NCBI GenBank assembly: GCA_029547145.1
Contig: JAKPPV010000024.1
Span: 144,639 to 208,638 of the forward strand
Length of the DNA stretch: 64,000 nt
Source of the DNA: Methanobacteriota archaeon
Lineage (GTDB): Archaea; Halobacteriota; Methanomicrobia; Methanomicrobiales; Methanospirillaceae
Reading direction: 5' to 3'
A program made the position numbers and the translations under genes. The notes under the pieces are model-generated. The model made no database searches, had not been told where the DNA came from, and worked only from the letters and a program-made list of their open reading frames with translations. Shown here piece by piece: positions 17,055 through 25,848 of the stretch (position 1 is the first letter of the stretch; the number at the start of each line of letters is the position of its first letter).

Positions 17055-17408
17055 ATGAGGTGCGTATCGGTGGTTTGGCTCAAGTGCATCCGTCCTCAGC
17101 GGACCTGCGGCGACGAGATCGTTCAGGAGACGGTCTTCGTCAACTCGAAGGACATTGACGCATACACCATCCGTCATTCTGCGGGGATGTACTATCTGCT
17201 CTGCGGAAACATCGAACAACCGGACTACCTCACCGTGGGGGCCTTTCCGAGCGAGGAGGAGGCTGAACAGTGCGTTTCTGCCATCCTGGACTACACCGAC
17301 TATTCCCTGCTGGACCCGAGGCAGATCGTCGAGGAGAACCGGCGCATCGTCGCCGGGACCTACGAATCGATGGCAGAAGAGGCGCCCCTCGAGGTTCAGA
17401 GCGACTGA
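17055..17408 (+). CDS. Hypothetical protein upstream of hypC
   Basis: Up to 117 residues, unrecognised. The part from about residue 25 looks protein-like (VFVNSKDIDAYTIRHSAGMY, then an acidic helix FPSEEEAEQCVSAILDYTDY), while the first 20 residues look less natural, so the real start may lie downstream. No signal peptide or membrane helix is present. It ends 81 bases before hypC, which seems to have its own promoter. Confidence 0.5.
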   Translation: MRCVSVVWLKCIRPQRTCGDEIVQETVFVNSKDIDAYTIRHSAGMYYLLCGNIEQPDYLTVGAFPSEEEAEQCVSAILDYTDYSLLDPRQIVEENRRIVAGTYESMAEEAPLEVQSD

Positions 17409-17448
17409 ATCGCCCGGATCTCTCCTCGAACCCTCGTCCCGATCACTG

Positions 17449-17457
17449 TGTTTATCC
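17449..17457 (+). promoter_or_regulatory. TATA box before hypC
   Basis: TGTTTATCC lies about 36 bases before the hypC ATG, leaving a leader of roughly ten bases that contains a GGAGA ribosome site. Confidence 0.45.
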
Positions 17458-17489
17458 GCTCCCGCGCGAAAACATCTTTGGAGACTGCC

Positions 17490-17720
17490 ATGTGCATCGC
17501 TGTGCCGGCTGAGGTGATCGAGATCCGGGACGGAAACGTCGGGCTTGTCGACTACGGCGAACTCCGCCAGGAGGTGCGTCTCGACCTTGTCGATGTCGAG
17601 GTCGGAGATTTCGTCCTCGTGCATGTCGGGTACGCGATTCAGAAGCTCTCGAAGGAGGAGGCGCTCGAAACCAGAGCGGTCTTCCAGGAGCTCTATGCAG
17701 TCCTCGATCAGGAGGCGTGA
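17490..17720 (+). CDS. hypC: Hydrogenase maturation chaperone HypC
   Basis: 76 residues starting MCIAVPAEVIEI; the essential N-terminal Cys2 after Met is present. HypC carries the Fe(CN)2CO group with HypD and delivers it to the nickel-iron hydrogenase large subunit. The frame opens earlier, at 17448, but GGAGACTGCC before this ATG and the required MC start decide the choice. It is followed nine bases later by hypA. Confidence 0.96.
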   Translation: MCIAVPAEVIEIRDGNVGLVDYGELRQEVRLDLVDVEVGDFVLVHVGYAIQKLSKEEALETRAVFQELYAVLDQEA

Positions 17721-17729
17721 GGCGTCCGG

Positions 17730-18080
17730 ATGCACGAGTCCGGGATCGCCTACGATCTCTATGCCACCGCGCGTCGGGCTGCGGTCGAGCATGGAGCAGA
17801 CCGCGTCATCCGGGTCTCGGTCGAGTTCGGAGAACTCGCGATGGTGAACCCCGAGCAGGTCCGTTTTCTCTTCTCCGTGATGGTCGAGGAGGATCCGCTC
17901 TTTGCCGGGACCCTTCTCGAGATCGAGACGGTACCTCCGGTGATGACCTGTGACTGCGGGCACTATTCAGGCACCGATCGCTATGTCTGCCCGGGGTGCG
18001 GAGGTCTTCCCAGGATGCTCCAGGGGCGCGAGGTCCTGGTCAGGAACATCGAGATCGACGTGAGAGACGGGGACGAGTGA
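17730..18080 (+). CDS. hypA: Hydrogenase nickel incorporation protein HypA
   Basis: 116 residues. The MHES start supplies the nickel-binding His2. The zinc site is the C-terminal CDCGHYSG...CPGCGG pair of CxC/CxxC motifs, and GELAMVNPEQVRFLFSVM is the conserved middle. HypA delivers nickel to [NiFe]-hydrogenases together with HypB, which is not in the window. It lies between hypC and hypE in an evident maturation operon. Confidence 0.96.
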   Translation: MHESGIAYDLYATARRAAVEHGADRVIRVSVEFGELAMVNPEQVRFLFSVMVEEDPLFAGTLLEIETVPPVMTCDCGHYSGTDRYVCPGCGGLPRMLQGREVLVRNIEIDVRDGDE

Positions 18081-18108
18081 CGTTCAATTACAGGGGGGGT
18101 TTCAGTTG

Positions 18109-19104
18109 ATGAAGGTGGACCTGATGCATGGTGCAGGAGGCGAGGCGATGGGAGAGCTGATCTCCGTCATGACCCGGCTCACGCACACGAACGCGGGAGG
18201 GATCGGGCTCGAGGCCCTTGACGACGGCGCTGTCATTCCCATCAACGGGGCGAACGTCGTCTTCACAACCGATTCGCACGTGGTGCGCCCGCTCTTCTTT
18301 CCCGGCGGCGACATCGGCAGGATCGCCGTCGCTGGAACCGTGAACGATCTGGCCATGATGGGGGCCCGGCCGATTGCATTATCCTGCGGGGTGGTGATCG
18401 AGGAGGGGTTCGAGGTGGCGGACCTCGAGCGGATCGTGGCATCGATGGACGTGGCCCTCGGCGAGGCGGGTGCCGCCCTCGTCACCGGTGATACCAAGGT
18501 GGTCGAAAGGGGCTCGCTTGACGGTATCGTCATCAACACGGCGGGTGTCGGGGTGGCGGAGACCGTCGTCCGCGACTCGGGCCTGGTCCCCGGTGACCGG
18601 ATCATCGTCTCGGGGACGCTCGGCGACCATGGGTTGGCCCTCCTCGCATTCCGGGAGGGCTTCGATCTCGGCGATCAGCTTTGGTCGGATGTCGCTCCGG
18701 TCTGGCCGCTTGTCGAGCGTGCCCTTGCTGCCGGTACCATCCACGCGATGAAGGATCCGACACGGGGGGGGTTTGCCAGTGCGATCAACGAGATGGCGGC
18801 GAAGTCCGGGGTCCGGATCCTGATCGAGGAGGAGAGCCTGCCGATCCGGAGGTCGGTCCGTTCGGCAGCCGGTCTGCTCGGGATCGACCCGCTCCAGGTC
18901 GCAAACGAGGGCAAGGTCGTGATGGGAGTCCCGCCGGGTGAAGCGGATGCCGTCCTCTCCGCCCTCCGATCACATCCGCTGGGTGCGGATGCCGCGATCA
19001 TCGGCACCGTGACCGAAGGGTCACGGGTGGTGATGGCGACCGCTGCAGGCGGGGAGCGGTTCATCGAGACCCCTCTCGGCGACCCGGTCCCTCGGGTATG
19101 TTAG
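18109..19104 (+). CDS. hypE: Hydrogenase maturation protein HypE
   Basis: 331 residues of the AIR-synthase/PurM fold. HypE dehydrates the thiocarbamoyl group on its own C-terminal cysteine to make the cyanide ligand. The C-terminus PVPRVC ends with that cysteine exactly as required. VDLMHGAGGEAMGELI and GGDIGRIAVAGTVNDLAMMG are the nucleotide-binding segments. ATG 18109 follows a GGGGGGG ribosome site. The last seven bases overlap the dihydroorotase start. HypD, HypF and HypB must be elsewhere. Confidence 0.97.
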   Translation: MKVDLMHGAGGEAMGELISVMTRLTHTNAGGIGLEALDDGAVIPINGANVVFTTDSHVVRPLFFPGGDIGRIAVAGTVNDLAMMGARPIALSCGVVIEEGFEVADLERIVASMDVALGEAGAALVTGDTKVVERGSLDGIVINTAGVGVAETVVRDSGLVPGDRIIVSGTLGDHGLALLAFREGFDLGDQLWSDVAPVWPLVERALAAGTIHAMKDPTRGGFASAINEMAAKSGVRILIEEESLPIRRSVRSAAGLLGIDPLQVANEGKVVMGVPPGEADAVLSALRSHPLGADAAIIGTVTEGSRVVMATAAGGERFIETPLGDPVPRVC

Positions 19105-20354
19105 ACCTCGTCCTGGAACATGTCCGCCTTCCAGGGGGGCGATGCGTCGATATCGCCATCCAGGACGGGCTGGTTGTGCATGCCGGTGCTGTCCGCACCG
19201 CCGCCGCCAGGCTTGACTGTCGCAACTACCTTGTTCTGCCCGGTGCGATCGACATGCACGTGCACATGCGGGGCGGGACTCAGTCATACAAGGAGGACTG
19301 GGAGTCCGGTTCAAAGAGTGCGCTCGCAGGCGGAGTGACGGTCGTCGTGGATCAGCCGAACACCGATCCGCCGCTCGACTCGGTGGAACGGTTCCACGCG
19401 CGGGTGGAGGAGGGGAGGCGGCGGAGCCTCTGCGGGTTCGCCATCAACGCCGCCGTCACGCCGGGATCGGACCTGGAGGGACTCCACCGGGCAGGTGCGA
19501 TGGCCTTCGGCGAGACCTTCGTGGCGGCATCCAGTTACGGGGCGGCACTCGACGAGGAGGAACTCGCGACGGCCCTCGGACGGATCAGGGCGCTCTCGGC
19601 ATGCGCAACCCTCCACCTGGAGGAGCCATCTCCGGGAGTGCCCATGACCCTTGAGGAGCACGATCGACTTCGCCCCCTTGAGGGAGAATGGCATGCACTC
19701 GAACGCGTGCTTTCGCTCGCCCCACCGTGCACCCGACTCCACTGCTGTCATCTCACGTCGCCGGAGGCGATAAGGCGCGCCCGTCTGGCCGGCGCGACGG
19801 TGGAGGTGACACCCCATCACCTCCTCCTGGACAGGAGCATGTTCGCCCCGGACGATGCCCGTGCTCGCGTGAATCCCCCGCTGCGCCATCCACTCGCCCG
19901 TGGAGCGCTCTGGGAGGCACTCAGGTTCGTCGACGCGGTGGCATCGGATCATGCCCCGCACACCCCCGCAGAAAAGATGCGGCCCTTCTCCGATGCCCCG
20001 TCGGGCCTCCCCGGCATCGAGACGATGCTGCCCCTCCTTGTCGCCCGTGTCCGGAGCGGGGTACTGTCACTCGGGCGTCTGATCGAACTTTCCGTCACCG
20101 GGCCGGCCCGCATCCTGGGGATTCCGCCCGCAGGCTTTGTCCCGGGAGATCGGGCGGACTTTGCCCTCTACCCCCAGGGTGAAACGGGGATCGATGCAGA
20201 TAAGCTCCATTCCCGGTGCGGATGGACCCCTTACACAGGCATGGCGGCGGTCTTTCCCGAGCGGGTGATCATGAACGGTGAACTCGCGTACGACAGCGGA
20301 AGGTTCTGCGGAATCCCTGGACGATGGTACCCGGGAGAAGGCTTTATGGGGTGA
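19098..20354 (+). CDS. pyrC: Dihydroorotase, archaeal type
   Basis: 418 residues of the amidohydrolase fold, converting carbamoyl-aspartate to dihydroorotate in pyrimidine synthesis. The metal site HVH lies in GAIDMHVHMRGG, with later histidines in LHCCHLTSPEA and the catalytic Asp in AVASDHAPHTPAEK. Where many dihydroorotases have a carbamylated lysine, this protein has AFGETFVAASSYG, as I recall for archaeal members. It overlaps hypE by seven bases, which suggests co-transcription with the hydrogenase genes although the pathways differ. Confidence 0.93.
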   Translation: MLDLVLEHVRLPGGRCVDIAIQDGLVVHAGAVRTAAARLDCRNYLVLPGAIDMHVHMRGGTQSYKEDWESGSKSALAGGVTVVVDQPNTDPPLDSVERFHARVEEGRRRSLCGFAINAAVTPGSDLEGLHRAGAMAFGETFVAASSYGAALDEEELATALGRIRALSACATLHLEEPSPGVPMTLEEHDRLRPLEGEWHALERVLSLAPPCTRLHCCHLTSPEAIRRARLAGATVEVTPHHLLLDRSMFAPDDARARVNPPLRHPLARGALWEALRFVDAVASDHAPHTPAEKMRPFSDAPSGLPGIETMLPLLVARVRSGVLSLGRLIELSVTGPARILGIPPAGFVPGDRADFALYPQGETGIDADKLHSRCGWTPYTGMAAVFPERVIMNGELAYDSGRFCGIPGRWYPGEGFMG

Positions 20355-20569
20355 GAGCGAGATTGTTGTTGCGCCGATACAGCGCTTCCATAGGTCCCCG
20401 GGTGATCGATTGGCAGGTGCCTGGATGTGATCCATGGGACAACCCGGTTGCGCGACAGGCGCTGCCCGGCAGGGTAAAAACCGGCGAGGGACGGCACCAT
20501 GCCACCGATGAACCACGTTTGTTAATGCCGGGCAACATTCCCTTCAACGCTGAACAGGGAGCATAGGCG

Positions 20570-20899
20570 ATGGATCTCTCCGGTGCCCTCTCGCCTCACC
20601 CCGACGGTTGTCTGATCGCACTGGAGGTGTCGCCGAATGCCCGTCGGAGCCGGTTCCCGGACGGGTTCAATCCCTGGCGCCGCACGATCGGGTGTGCGAT
20701 CACCGCTCCGCCCGTCGAGGGGCGGGCGAACCGCGCAGTGATCGAACTCGTCGCCGCAACCCTCGGGGTGAAGCGGGCACAGGTCGAGGTGATCTCCGGT
20801 GGAACCTCGAGCCTGAAGCGAATCCTCGTCCGGGGGAAGAGCCCCGGGGATCTGCTGCCTCTTCTCCGTATCCGGGATGACGATGAGGAGCAGCGATGA
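20570..20899 (+). CDS. DUF167/YggU-family protein
   Basis: 109 residues with the family pattern: L..EVSPNARRSRF near the start, CAITAPPVEGRANRAVIELVAATLGV in the middle, and VISGGTSSLKRILVRG near the end. The function of this widespread small family (UPF0235) is unknown. It overlaps the U32 peptidase start by four bases (ATGA), so they are probably translated together. Confidence 0.9.
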   Translation: MDLSGALSPHPDGCLIALEVSPNARRSRFPDGFNPWRRTIGCAITAPPVEGRANRAVIELVAATLGVKRAQVEVISGGTSSLKRILVRGKSPGDLLPLLRIRDDDEEQR

Positions 20900-23430
20900 T
20901 GCGCCGCGTGCCCGAGTTGCTTGCACCCGCCGGAACCCCCGAGGCACTCGAGGCTGCCTGTACTGCCGGGGCGGACGCCGTCTACCTGGGTGCATCCAGG
21001 TTCAGCGCCCGCGCGACGGCGGGGTTCGACGAGAAGGCACTGGTGGCGGCGATCGATTTCGCTCATTCCCGCGATGTGCGGGTCTATGTCGCGCTCAACA
21101 CCCTGATCGCCGAGGAGGAGCTCCCATCGGTGGCCGACGAGCTCGTTACGGTCTATTCTGCCGGTGCCGATGCACTGCTCGTGCAGGATCCGGGGGTCGC
21201 CTCGCTGGCGAGAGAGCTTGTACCCGCGCTACCTCTCCATGCTTCGACCCAGATGACGATCCATTCCTCCGATGGTGCCAGGGCGGCGATGGATATGGGG
21301 TGCTCCCGCGTGGTGCTCGCACGGGAGCTCTCTCTTCCGGAGATCGAGGCGATCGCTGCCGAGGTACCAGGGATCGAACTGGAGGTCTTCGCGCACGGAG
21401 CGCTCTGCTATGGCTGGTCGGGACAGTGCCTCTTCTCCTCGGCGATCGGCGGAAGAAGTGGAAACCGCGGGCGGTGCGCGCAGCCCTGCCGCAAGCCGTA
21501 CCGTCTTCTGGTCGGAAAGTCCGATCGATGGGGCCGGATCACCTCCCCGCGAGTGGTACCGCTCGCGGACCGCTACCTCCTCTCGCCTCGTGACCTCTGG
21601 ACGTACCCCGAGATTGAACGGCTCGTGCGGGCCCCGATTGCGACACTCAAGATCGAGGGGCGTCTCCGCCCCCCCGGGTACGTGTCCACCGTGGTCGGCG
21701 CCTACCGGCGGGCGCTCGACCTCGCTGCCGGGGGTGCGTTCGTCCCCGACCCCTCGACGATCGAGGCGCTGGCCCTCGCATACAACCGGGGTTTCACCCT
21801 GGGGCGTCTCTTTGGCGAGACCGGAGATACCCTGATGGGGCGCGACCGCCCCGGGCCCCGGGGTGTGCGAGTCGGCACGGTGGTGAACACCGACGGGGCA
21901 GGCAGGATAAGGGTCCGCCTAGAAGGGACGGTGCAGCTGAGGACGGGGGACGGACTGGTCGTTGCACCCCGAGGTCGACCGGAGGGGGATATCGGGGCCG
22001 TACTGAAGCAGAGTCCGGGGGGGTCTCTTTTCGATCTATCGCTGGGAACCCGTGTCCCCCGGGGGACTCCCGTCTATCTCACGGGCCGGGCAGGCACCAG
22101 GCCACCCGGAGAGGGTCATCTCGTGGAGATCGCACTCTCGCTTGAGATCGACGGGGCCGGCCGACCCACCTTTGAGGGGACGATTCGGCGCCGGCGCGGA
22201 CAGGCAGTCCGGTTCGCGGGCTCTGGAGAACCATTTTCCCCCGCCCGCTCCCGCCCCCTCGATGCAGAGACCCTCGAGGCTCACCTCCGTCGCACGGGTG
22301 GCACACCGTACCGATTCGGACCGATCGGTATCGTGATACGCGGCGAACACTTTGCGCCGGCGGCGATGCTGAACGGACTGCGCCGCCAGGTGCTCGCTGC
22401 CGCTGCCGACGCCCTCATACGCAGTGGGCGACCCGGCCCGGACGCACTCCGGGCGGTGACCGGGCACCACGCCGAGCTCCGGCTGCTGGCGACTGAGATG
22501 GCGGCAGATCGTCCGACCCACCCTCCCCGCCTCCGGCTGATCGTCGACTCCGTCGAGGCGGCACGCGAGGCCTCCAAGCATCGGGCCGACGAGGTCTGCC
22601 TGGAGGTTGTCGGGTCACCCGCATCGTCCTGCACCTGTTCCGCGATGGGAAGGGCCGAGGTTCTCGAAATGCTGGAAGACGGCGCCGATGCGTGTGGAAC
22701 GATCCCGTTCCTCTGGAAATGGCCCAGGATCACGCGACAGGCCTTTCTCGACCAGGTCCGTTCCCCCCTCTCCGAGACGACGATCGCCGGAGTCCTCGTC
22801 GAAGGGCTGGGGGCAGCGGAAGCGGCCCGCAGAGCGATGCCCGGCATCCCCATCCATGGAGGACAGGGGATCAACCTCTGGAACTCACGGGCTGCCCACC
22901 AGCTCGCCCCCCGGTTTGCCTCGTTCACCCTCTCACCAGAACTCTCCGAGGCGGAGATCCGGTCCGCGATCGGTGCGTGCCGCGCCCTCGGTATCCACGT
23001 GCCGTTCTCACTCCAGGTGCAGGGGAGCCTCGAGGTGCTGATTTCCGAGGATTGTGTGCTCTCGCTCGCCGGGTGTCCCGCCCCGGCGGGATCGAGGTAC
23101 GTCCTCGAGGACGGCACGCACCGCCGCTTCCCGGTCCTTTTGGACCCGGGAGGACGGACGCGGATCCTGAACGCCCTCGAGACCTGCCTGGTCGATCAAC
23201 TTCCGGCGATCACCCGCGCGGGGGTCGAGATCCTCACCCTGGATGCACGCAGACGGACGGCGGACTACACGGGAGAGATCACAAAGATCTATCGCCACGC
23301 GATCGGGGCCCTCTCCCTGCCCGGGCCCGAGCGGTCGGTACGCCTGGGTCTCCTGAAACAGCAGATCGTCCGGATCGCTGCCGGTGGGATCACCGCCGGC
23401 CCGTTCGTGAGCGGGAGACGGGAAGAGTAA
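20896..23430 (+). CDS. Peptidase U32-family protein
   Basis: 844 residues, the long form of the U32 collagenase-like family. The N-terminal TIM-barrel part begins PELLAPAGTPEALEAACTAG, and the family signature is ELEVFAHGALCYGWSGQC followed by GNRGRCAQPCRKPY. These cysteines, with later ones in SSCTCS, are proposed Fe-S ligands. The C-terminal half matches the extended members found with DUF3656. Bacterial relatives (RlhA, TrhP) hydroxylate 23S rRNA or tRNA instead of cleaving protein, so an RNA-modifying role is a fair alternative. Confidence 0.9.
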   Translation: MMRRVPELLAPAGTPEALEAACTAGADAVYLGASRFSARATAGFDEKALVAAIDFAHSRDVRVYVALNTLIAEEELPSVADELVTVYSAGADALLVQDPGVASLARELVPALPLHASTQMTIHSSDGARAAMDMGCSRVVLARELSLPEIEAIAAEVPGIELEVFAHGALCYGWSGQCLFSSAIGGRSGNRGRCAQPCRKPYRLLVGKSDRWGRITSPRVVPLADRYLLSPRDLWTYPEIERLVRAPIATLKIEGRLRPPGYVSTVVGAYRRALDLAAGGAFVPDPSTIEALALAYNRGFTLGRLFGETGDTLMGRDRPGPRGVRVGTVVNTDGAGRIRVRLEGTVQLRTGDGLVVAPRGRPEGDIGAVLKQSPGGSLFDLSLGTRVPRGTPVYLTGRAGTRPPGEGHLVEIALSLEIDGAGRPTFEGTIRRRRGQAVRFAGSGEPFSPARSRPLDAETLEAHLRRTGGTPYRFGPIGIVIRGEHFAPAAMLNGLRRQVLAAAADALIRSGRPGPDALRAVTGHHAELRLLATEMAADRPTHPPRLRLIVDSVEAAREASKHRADEVCLEVVGSPASSCTCSAMGRAEVLEMLEDGADACGTIPFLWKWPRITRQAFLDQVRSPLSETTIAGVLVEGLGAAEAARRAMPGIPIHGGQGINLWNSRAAHQLAPRFASFTLSPELSEAEIRSAIGACRALGIHVPFSLQVQGSLEVLISEDCVLSLAGCPAPAGSRYVLEDGTHRRFPVLLDPGGRTRILNALETCLVDQLPAITRAGVEILTLDARRRTADYTGEITKIYRHAIGALSLPGPERSVRLGLLKQQIVRIAAGGITAGPFVSGRREE

Positions 23431-23462
23431 CTGTTATTGCCCGGATCGGAGCACGGTAACCC

Positions 23463-24131
23463 ATGCCAGAGGTCACCATCCTTATCAACCTCAAGACCTA
23501 CCGGGAAGGGCTTGGCGAGAATGCCCATCGCATCGCTCGTGCCGCGGAAGATGTGGCGGCGGAGAGTGGTGTCACGATCGGAATCTGTCCTCAACCGATG
23601 GACCTGCATCCCCTCGCACGTCACTTCGATATACCGGTGTACGCCCAGCATGTCGACGGCGTGGTGCCGGGCGCCTCGACCGGTCATATCACAGCAGAGG
23701 CACTCCGGGTCGCAGGTGCGGCCGGAAGTCTGATCAATCATTCAGAACGGCGTCTCACGCTCGCCGGAATCGAGGCATCGGTCCAGGCGTGTGCCAGCAA
23801 CCGGATCCACTCCGTCGTCTGTACGAACAACGTGCTGACCAGCGCCGCCGCCGCCGCCCTGGGACCGGACTTCGTCGCGATCGAACCCCCAGAACTGATC
23901 GGGTCGGGGATCTCGGTCGCAAAGGCGGACCCGGAGATCATCGGCAACTCGGTCGAGGCGATCCGGATCGTGAACGAATCGGTTCGGATCCTGACCGGTG
24001 CCGGGATCCAGTCGGGGGAGTGCGTCCGGATTGCGACCGATCTCGGCACGGACGGGGTGCTCCTTGCTTCATCGGTGGTGAAGGCGGAGGACCCGGCAGC
24101 GGTCCTGCGCGACCTGGTCTCGCAGGTGTAG
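23463..24131 (+). CDS. tpiA: Triosephosphate isomerase, archaeal type
   Basis: 222 residues, the short archaeal form. It begins with [11 protein letters not shown] (substrate-binding Asn and Lys) and continues with [18 protein letters not shown], containing the active-site His. The catalytic Glu is in [16 protein letters not shown], and the phosphate loop appears as [12 protein letters not shown]. It interconverts DHAP and glyceraldehyde-3-phosphate, in gluconeogenesis for a methanogen. It is 32 bases after the U32 gene. Confidence 0.97.
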   Translation: MPEVTILINLKTYREGLGENAHRIARAAEDVAAESGVTIGICPQPMDLHPLARHFDIPVYAQHVDGVVPGASTGHITAEALRVAGAAGSLINHSERRLTLAGIEASVQACASNRIHSVVCTNNVLTSAAAAALGPDFVAIEPPELIGSGISVAKADPEIIGNSVEAIRIVNESVRILTGAGIQSGECVRIATDLGTDGVLLASSVVKAEDPAAVLRDLVSQV

Positions 24132-24180
24132 CTCCGGTTCACGGGGATCCCCCGCCATCCCGCGTACCCCACCCTCCGAC

Positions 24181-24489
24181 TCAAGGCTGTGTGACGAGGA
24201 AGACGCCGAGGGCGATCGAGGCGCAGAACAGCAGGATGATCGCGATACCGGCGAGGAACAGGGCCCGAAACCCCCGCTGTACATCACGATCCCTCCCGGG
24301 GCCGGATGGGGTCGCCCCGTTCCTCCTCCTGTGATCCTCCGGGTGTGCCTTCCCGGGAACGCCGGTGCTCCCGGGTGAAACGACCCGGGTTGCCTGACGG
24401 ATCGACAGGTCCGTGGAGCCCTGTTTGATGGAGGCGTTCGGTTGCGGTGGTCCCGATCCCTCCGCGGACCCTCCCGGCCCGACGGTCAT
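24181..24489 (-). CDS. Small tail-anchored membrane protein
   Basis: 102 residues. The first 70 are polar and probably disordered (SAEGSGPPQPNAS, HPEDHRRRNGATPS). A single C-terminal helix, ALFLAGIAIILLFCASIALGVFLV, follows a basic stretch, so the N-terminus faces the cytoplasm. Its ATG overlaps the TGA of the HTH-CBS gene (ATGA), which supports a real, coupled gene. No family is recognised. It may tether or tune the regulator. Confidence 0.55.
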   Translation of the reverse strand: MTVGPGGSAEGSGPPQPNASIKQGSTDLSIRQATRVVSPGSTGVPGKAHPEDHRRRNGATPSGPGRDRDVQRGFRALFLAGIAIILLFCASIALGVFLVTQP

Positions 24490-25040
24490 ACGATCAGCGA
24501 GATCAGGTCATGCTTGGTGATGACCCCCTGAACCTTGCCGGCATCCACCACGAGCACCGCGTGGTGCTGCTGGAGGATGTGCTGGACCGTCTCGATGTCC
24601 ATCTCCGGCGGGACGGTGGGAAAGGATGGCTCCATGATCTCACGGATGCTGCTGACGTGAGAGCGATGCTGCCGCTGCTCCTCGAGGGTGGAGAGGAGCA
24701 CCGTTTCCGAGATACAGCCGACGGGCACCCCGTCGTTCAGGACGGGGAGCTGCGAGATCCCGTGGGTACTCATCAGGTCGACAGCAGTCGTCACCTGGTC
24801 ATCGGGTGTGACGAAGATGACGGGTGTGTGCATCACTTGGGACGCGGGTATGACGGAACGTTCGGCGATATTCAGGACCGAGATCAGTTTCTGGAGCGTG
24901 GAGACCCTCGGGTCGACCGATCCAGCCTCGATGCGGGCGATCATGGACTGACTGATTCCGGCACGAGCGGCAAGATCGGTCTGCGTCATCGACAGGCTCT
25001 CACGCATCGCCCTGATCTCGGCGGGCGTCGGAATATGCAT
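24486..25040 (-). CDS. XRE-type HTH regulator with two CBS domains
   Basis: 184 residues from ATG 25040; a TTG at 25052 would add four. The Xre/Cro helix-turn-helix covers about residues 8-62 (MTQTDLAARAGISQSMIARIE). A CBS pair follows: MHTPVIFVTPDDQVTTAVDLM with PVGCISETVLL, then MEPSFPTVPPEMDIETVQHIL with VQGVITKHDLISLIV. CBS pairs sense adenosine nucleotides or S-adenosylmethionine, so this is a metabolite-responsive regulator common in archaea. A minus-strand ATAAATCT (25071-25078) is a suitable TATA box. Confidence 0.93.
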   Translation of the reverse strand: MHIPTPAEIRAMRESLSMTQTDLAARAGISQSMIARIEAGSVDPRVSTLQKLISVLNIAERSVIPASQVMHTPVIFVTPDDQVTTAVDLMSTHGISQLPVLNDGVPVGCISETVLLSTLEEQRQHRSHVSSIREIMEPSFPTVPPEMDIETVQHILQQHHAVLVVDAGKVQGVITKHDLISLIV

Positions 25041-25070
25041 CCCATTACTCAAGGAAATACGGACGGATTA

Positions 25071-25078
25071 GATTTATG
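25071..25078 (-). promoter_or_regulatory. TATA box of the HTH-CBS gene
   Basis: ATAAATCT on the minus strand, about 33 bases before the ATG at 25040 and about 23 before the alternative TTG at 25052. Confidence 0.45.
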
Positions 25079-25848
25079 ATTCTGACCGCGGGGGCCCCAA
25101 CCGGTGCAGTACCCGTCGGCAACGGCGCTGCCATGGAGGTATGCGCGGTCATCAGGACCAATACTGGGAGAAAAATATGCCGGATAGCGCAGGTTCGAAC
25201 AATCCCCGGAGCATGTTCCCCCGCGAGTACCGTCCCGGCCGATCTGTGTGCTGTAAGCCCGGTGGAGATGTATCAAGTCTCTCTCCGGGGGGAAGACGGT
25301 ATGTCCGAAAAACCAGGTGTCATGAATCACCGGTCTCACCGGCACCCCCTCGAAGGCGGGTAGGTGATGCATGAGCGGACACCTCATGTGGACCCTGACG
25401 AGGATCAGGGGATGGAGTCGATAGAGGATATCGCCCCTCCTGCCGCCCAGTCCGTCACCGGAGGACTGCCTTCGGGGCCAGAAGTTCCGGGTTGGAATAC
25501 TGGACTGATGATGGAGGGATCCGTCGTTCGAGGCTGGATCTCACATGAACGATACCATCGACTGAGAATCAAACTTCATGCCAGTTTGGACTGTACAGGA
25601 CCCAGAACGGTTCTCGTTGGAATTATTGCCCCGGAACGGATCCTCAGGCACGCATAAAAGGTGGTTGCGTGACTGAAGTGAAATCGAGACTCTACAGGAT
25701 CACGCACGGGGAAACATTAATCCAGGGTTCAGGTGTACTTTATAAAATATGGAAGGGTGTCAGGATCGATGATATCTGTTCCCCTTTTGCAAACAAGCCA
25801 TGGTATGACCGACATTAAAGGATTCAGAACGTCCCCGGTGCTTTTTGT
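25079..25848. other. Sparse stretch without a supported gene
   Basis: About 770 bases. A 97-residue frame at 25364-25657 (plus) starts after GGTGATGC but has no recognised domain, and I do not call it. GTACTTTATAAAATATGG at about 25735 is a strong TATA-like element, but the next gene starts over 100 bases later. No structural RNA was recognised. Confidence 0.4.

Noticed and set aside
25364..25657. A 97-codon plus frame before the lipoprotein hydrolase
   Set aside because: It has a weak start signal but no recognised pattern; left as unsupported.
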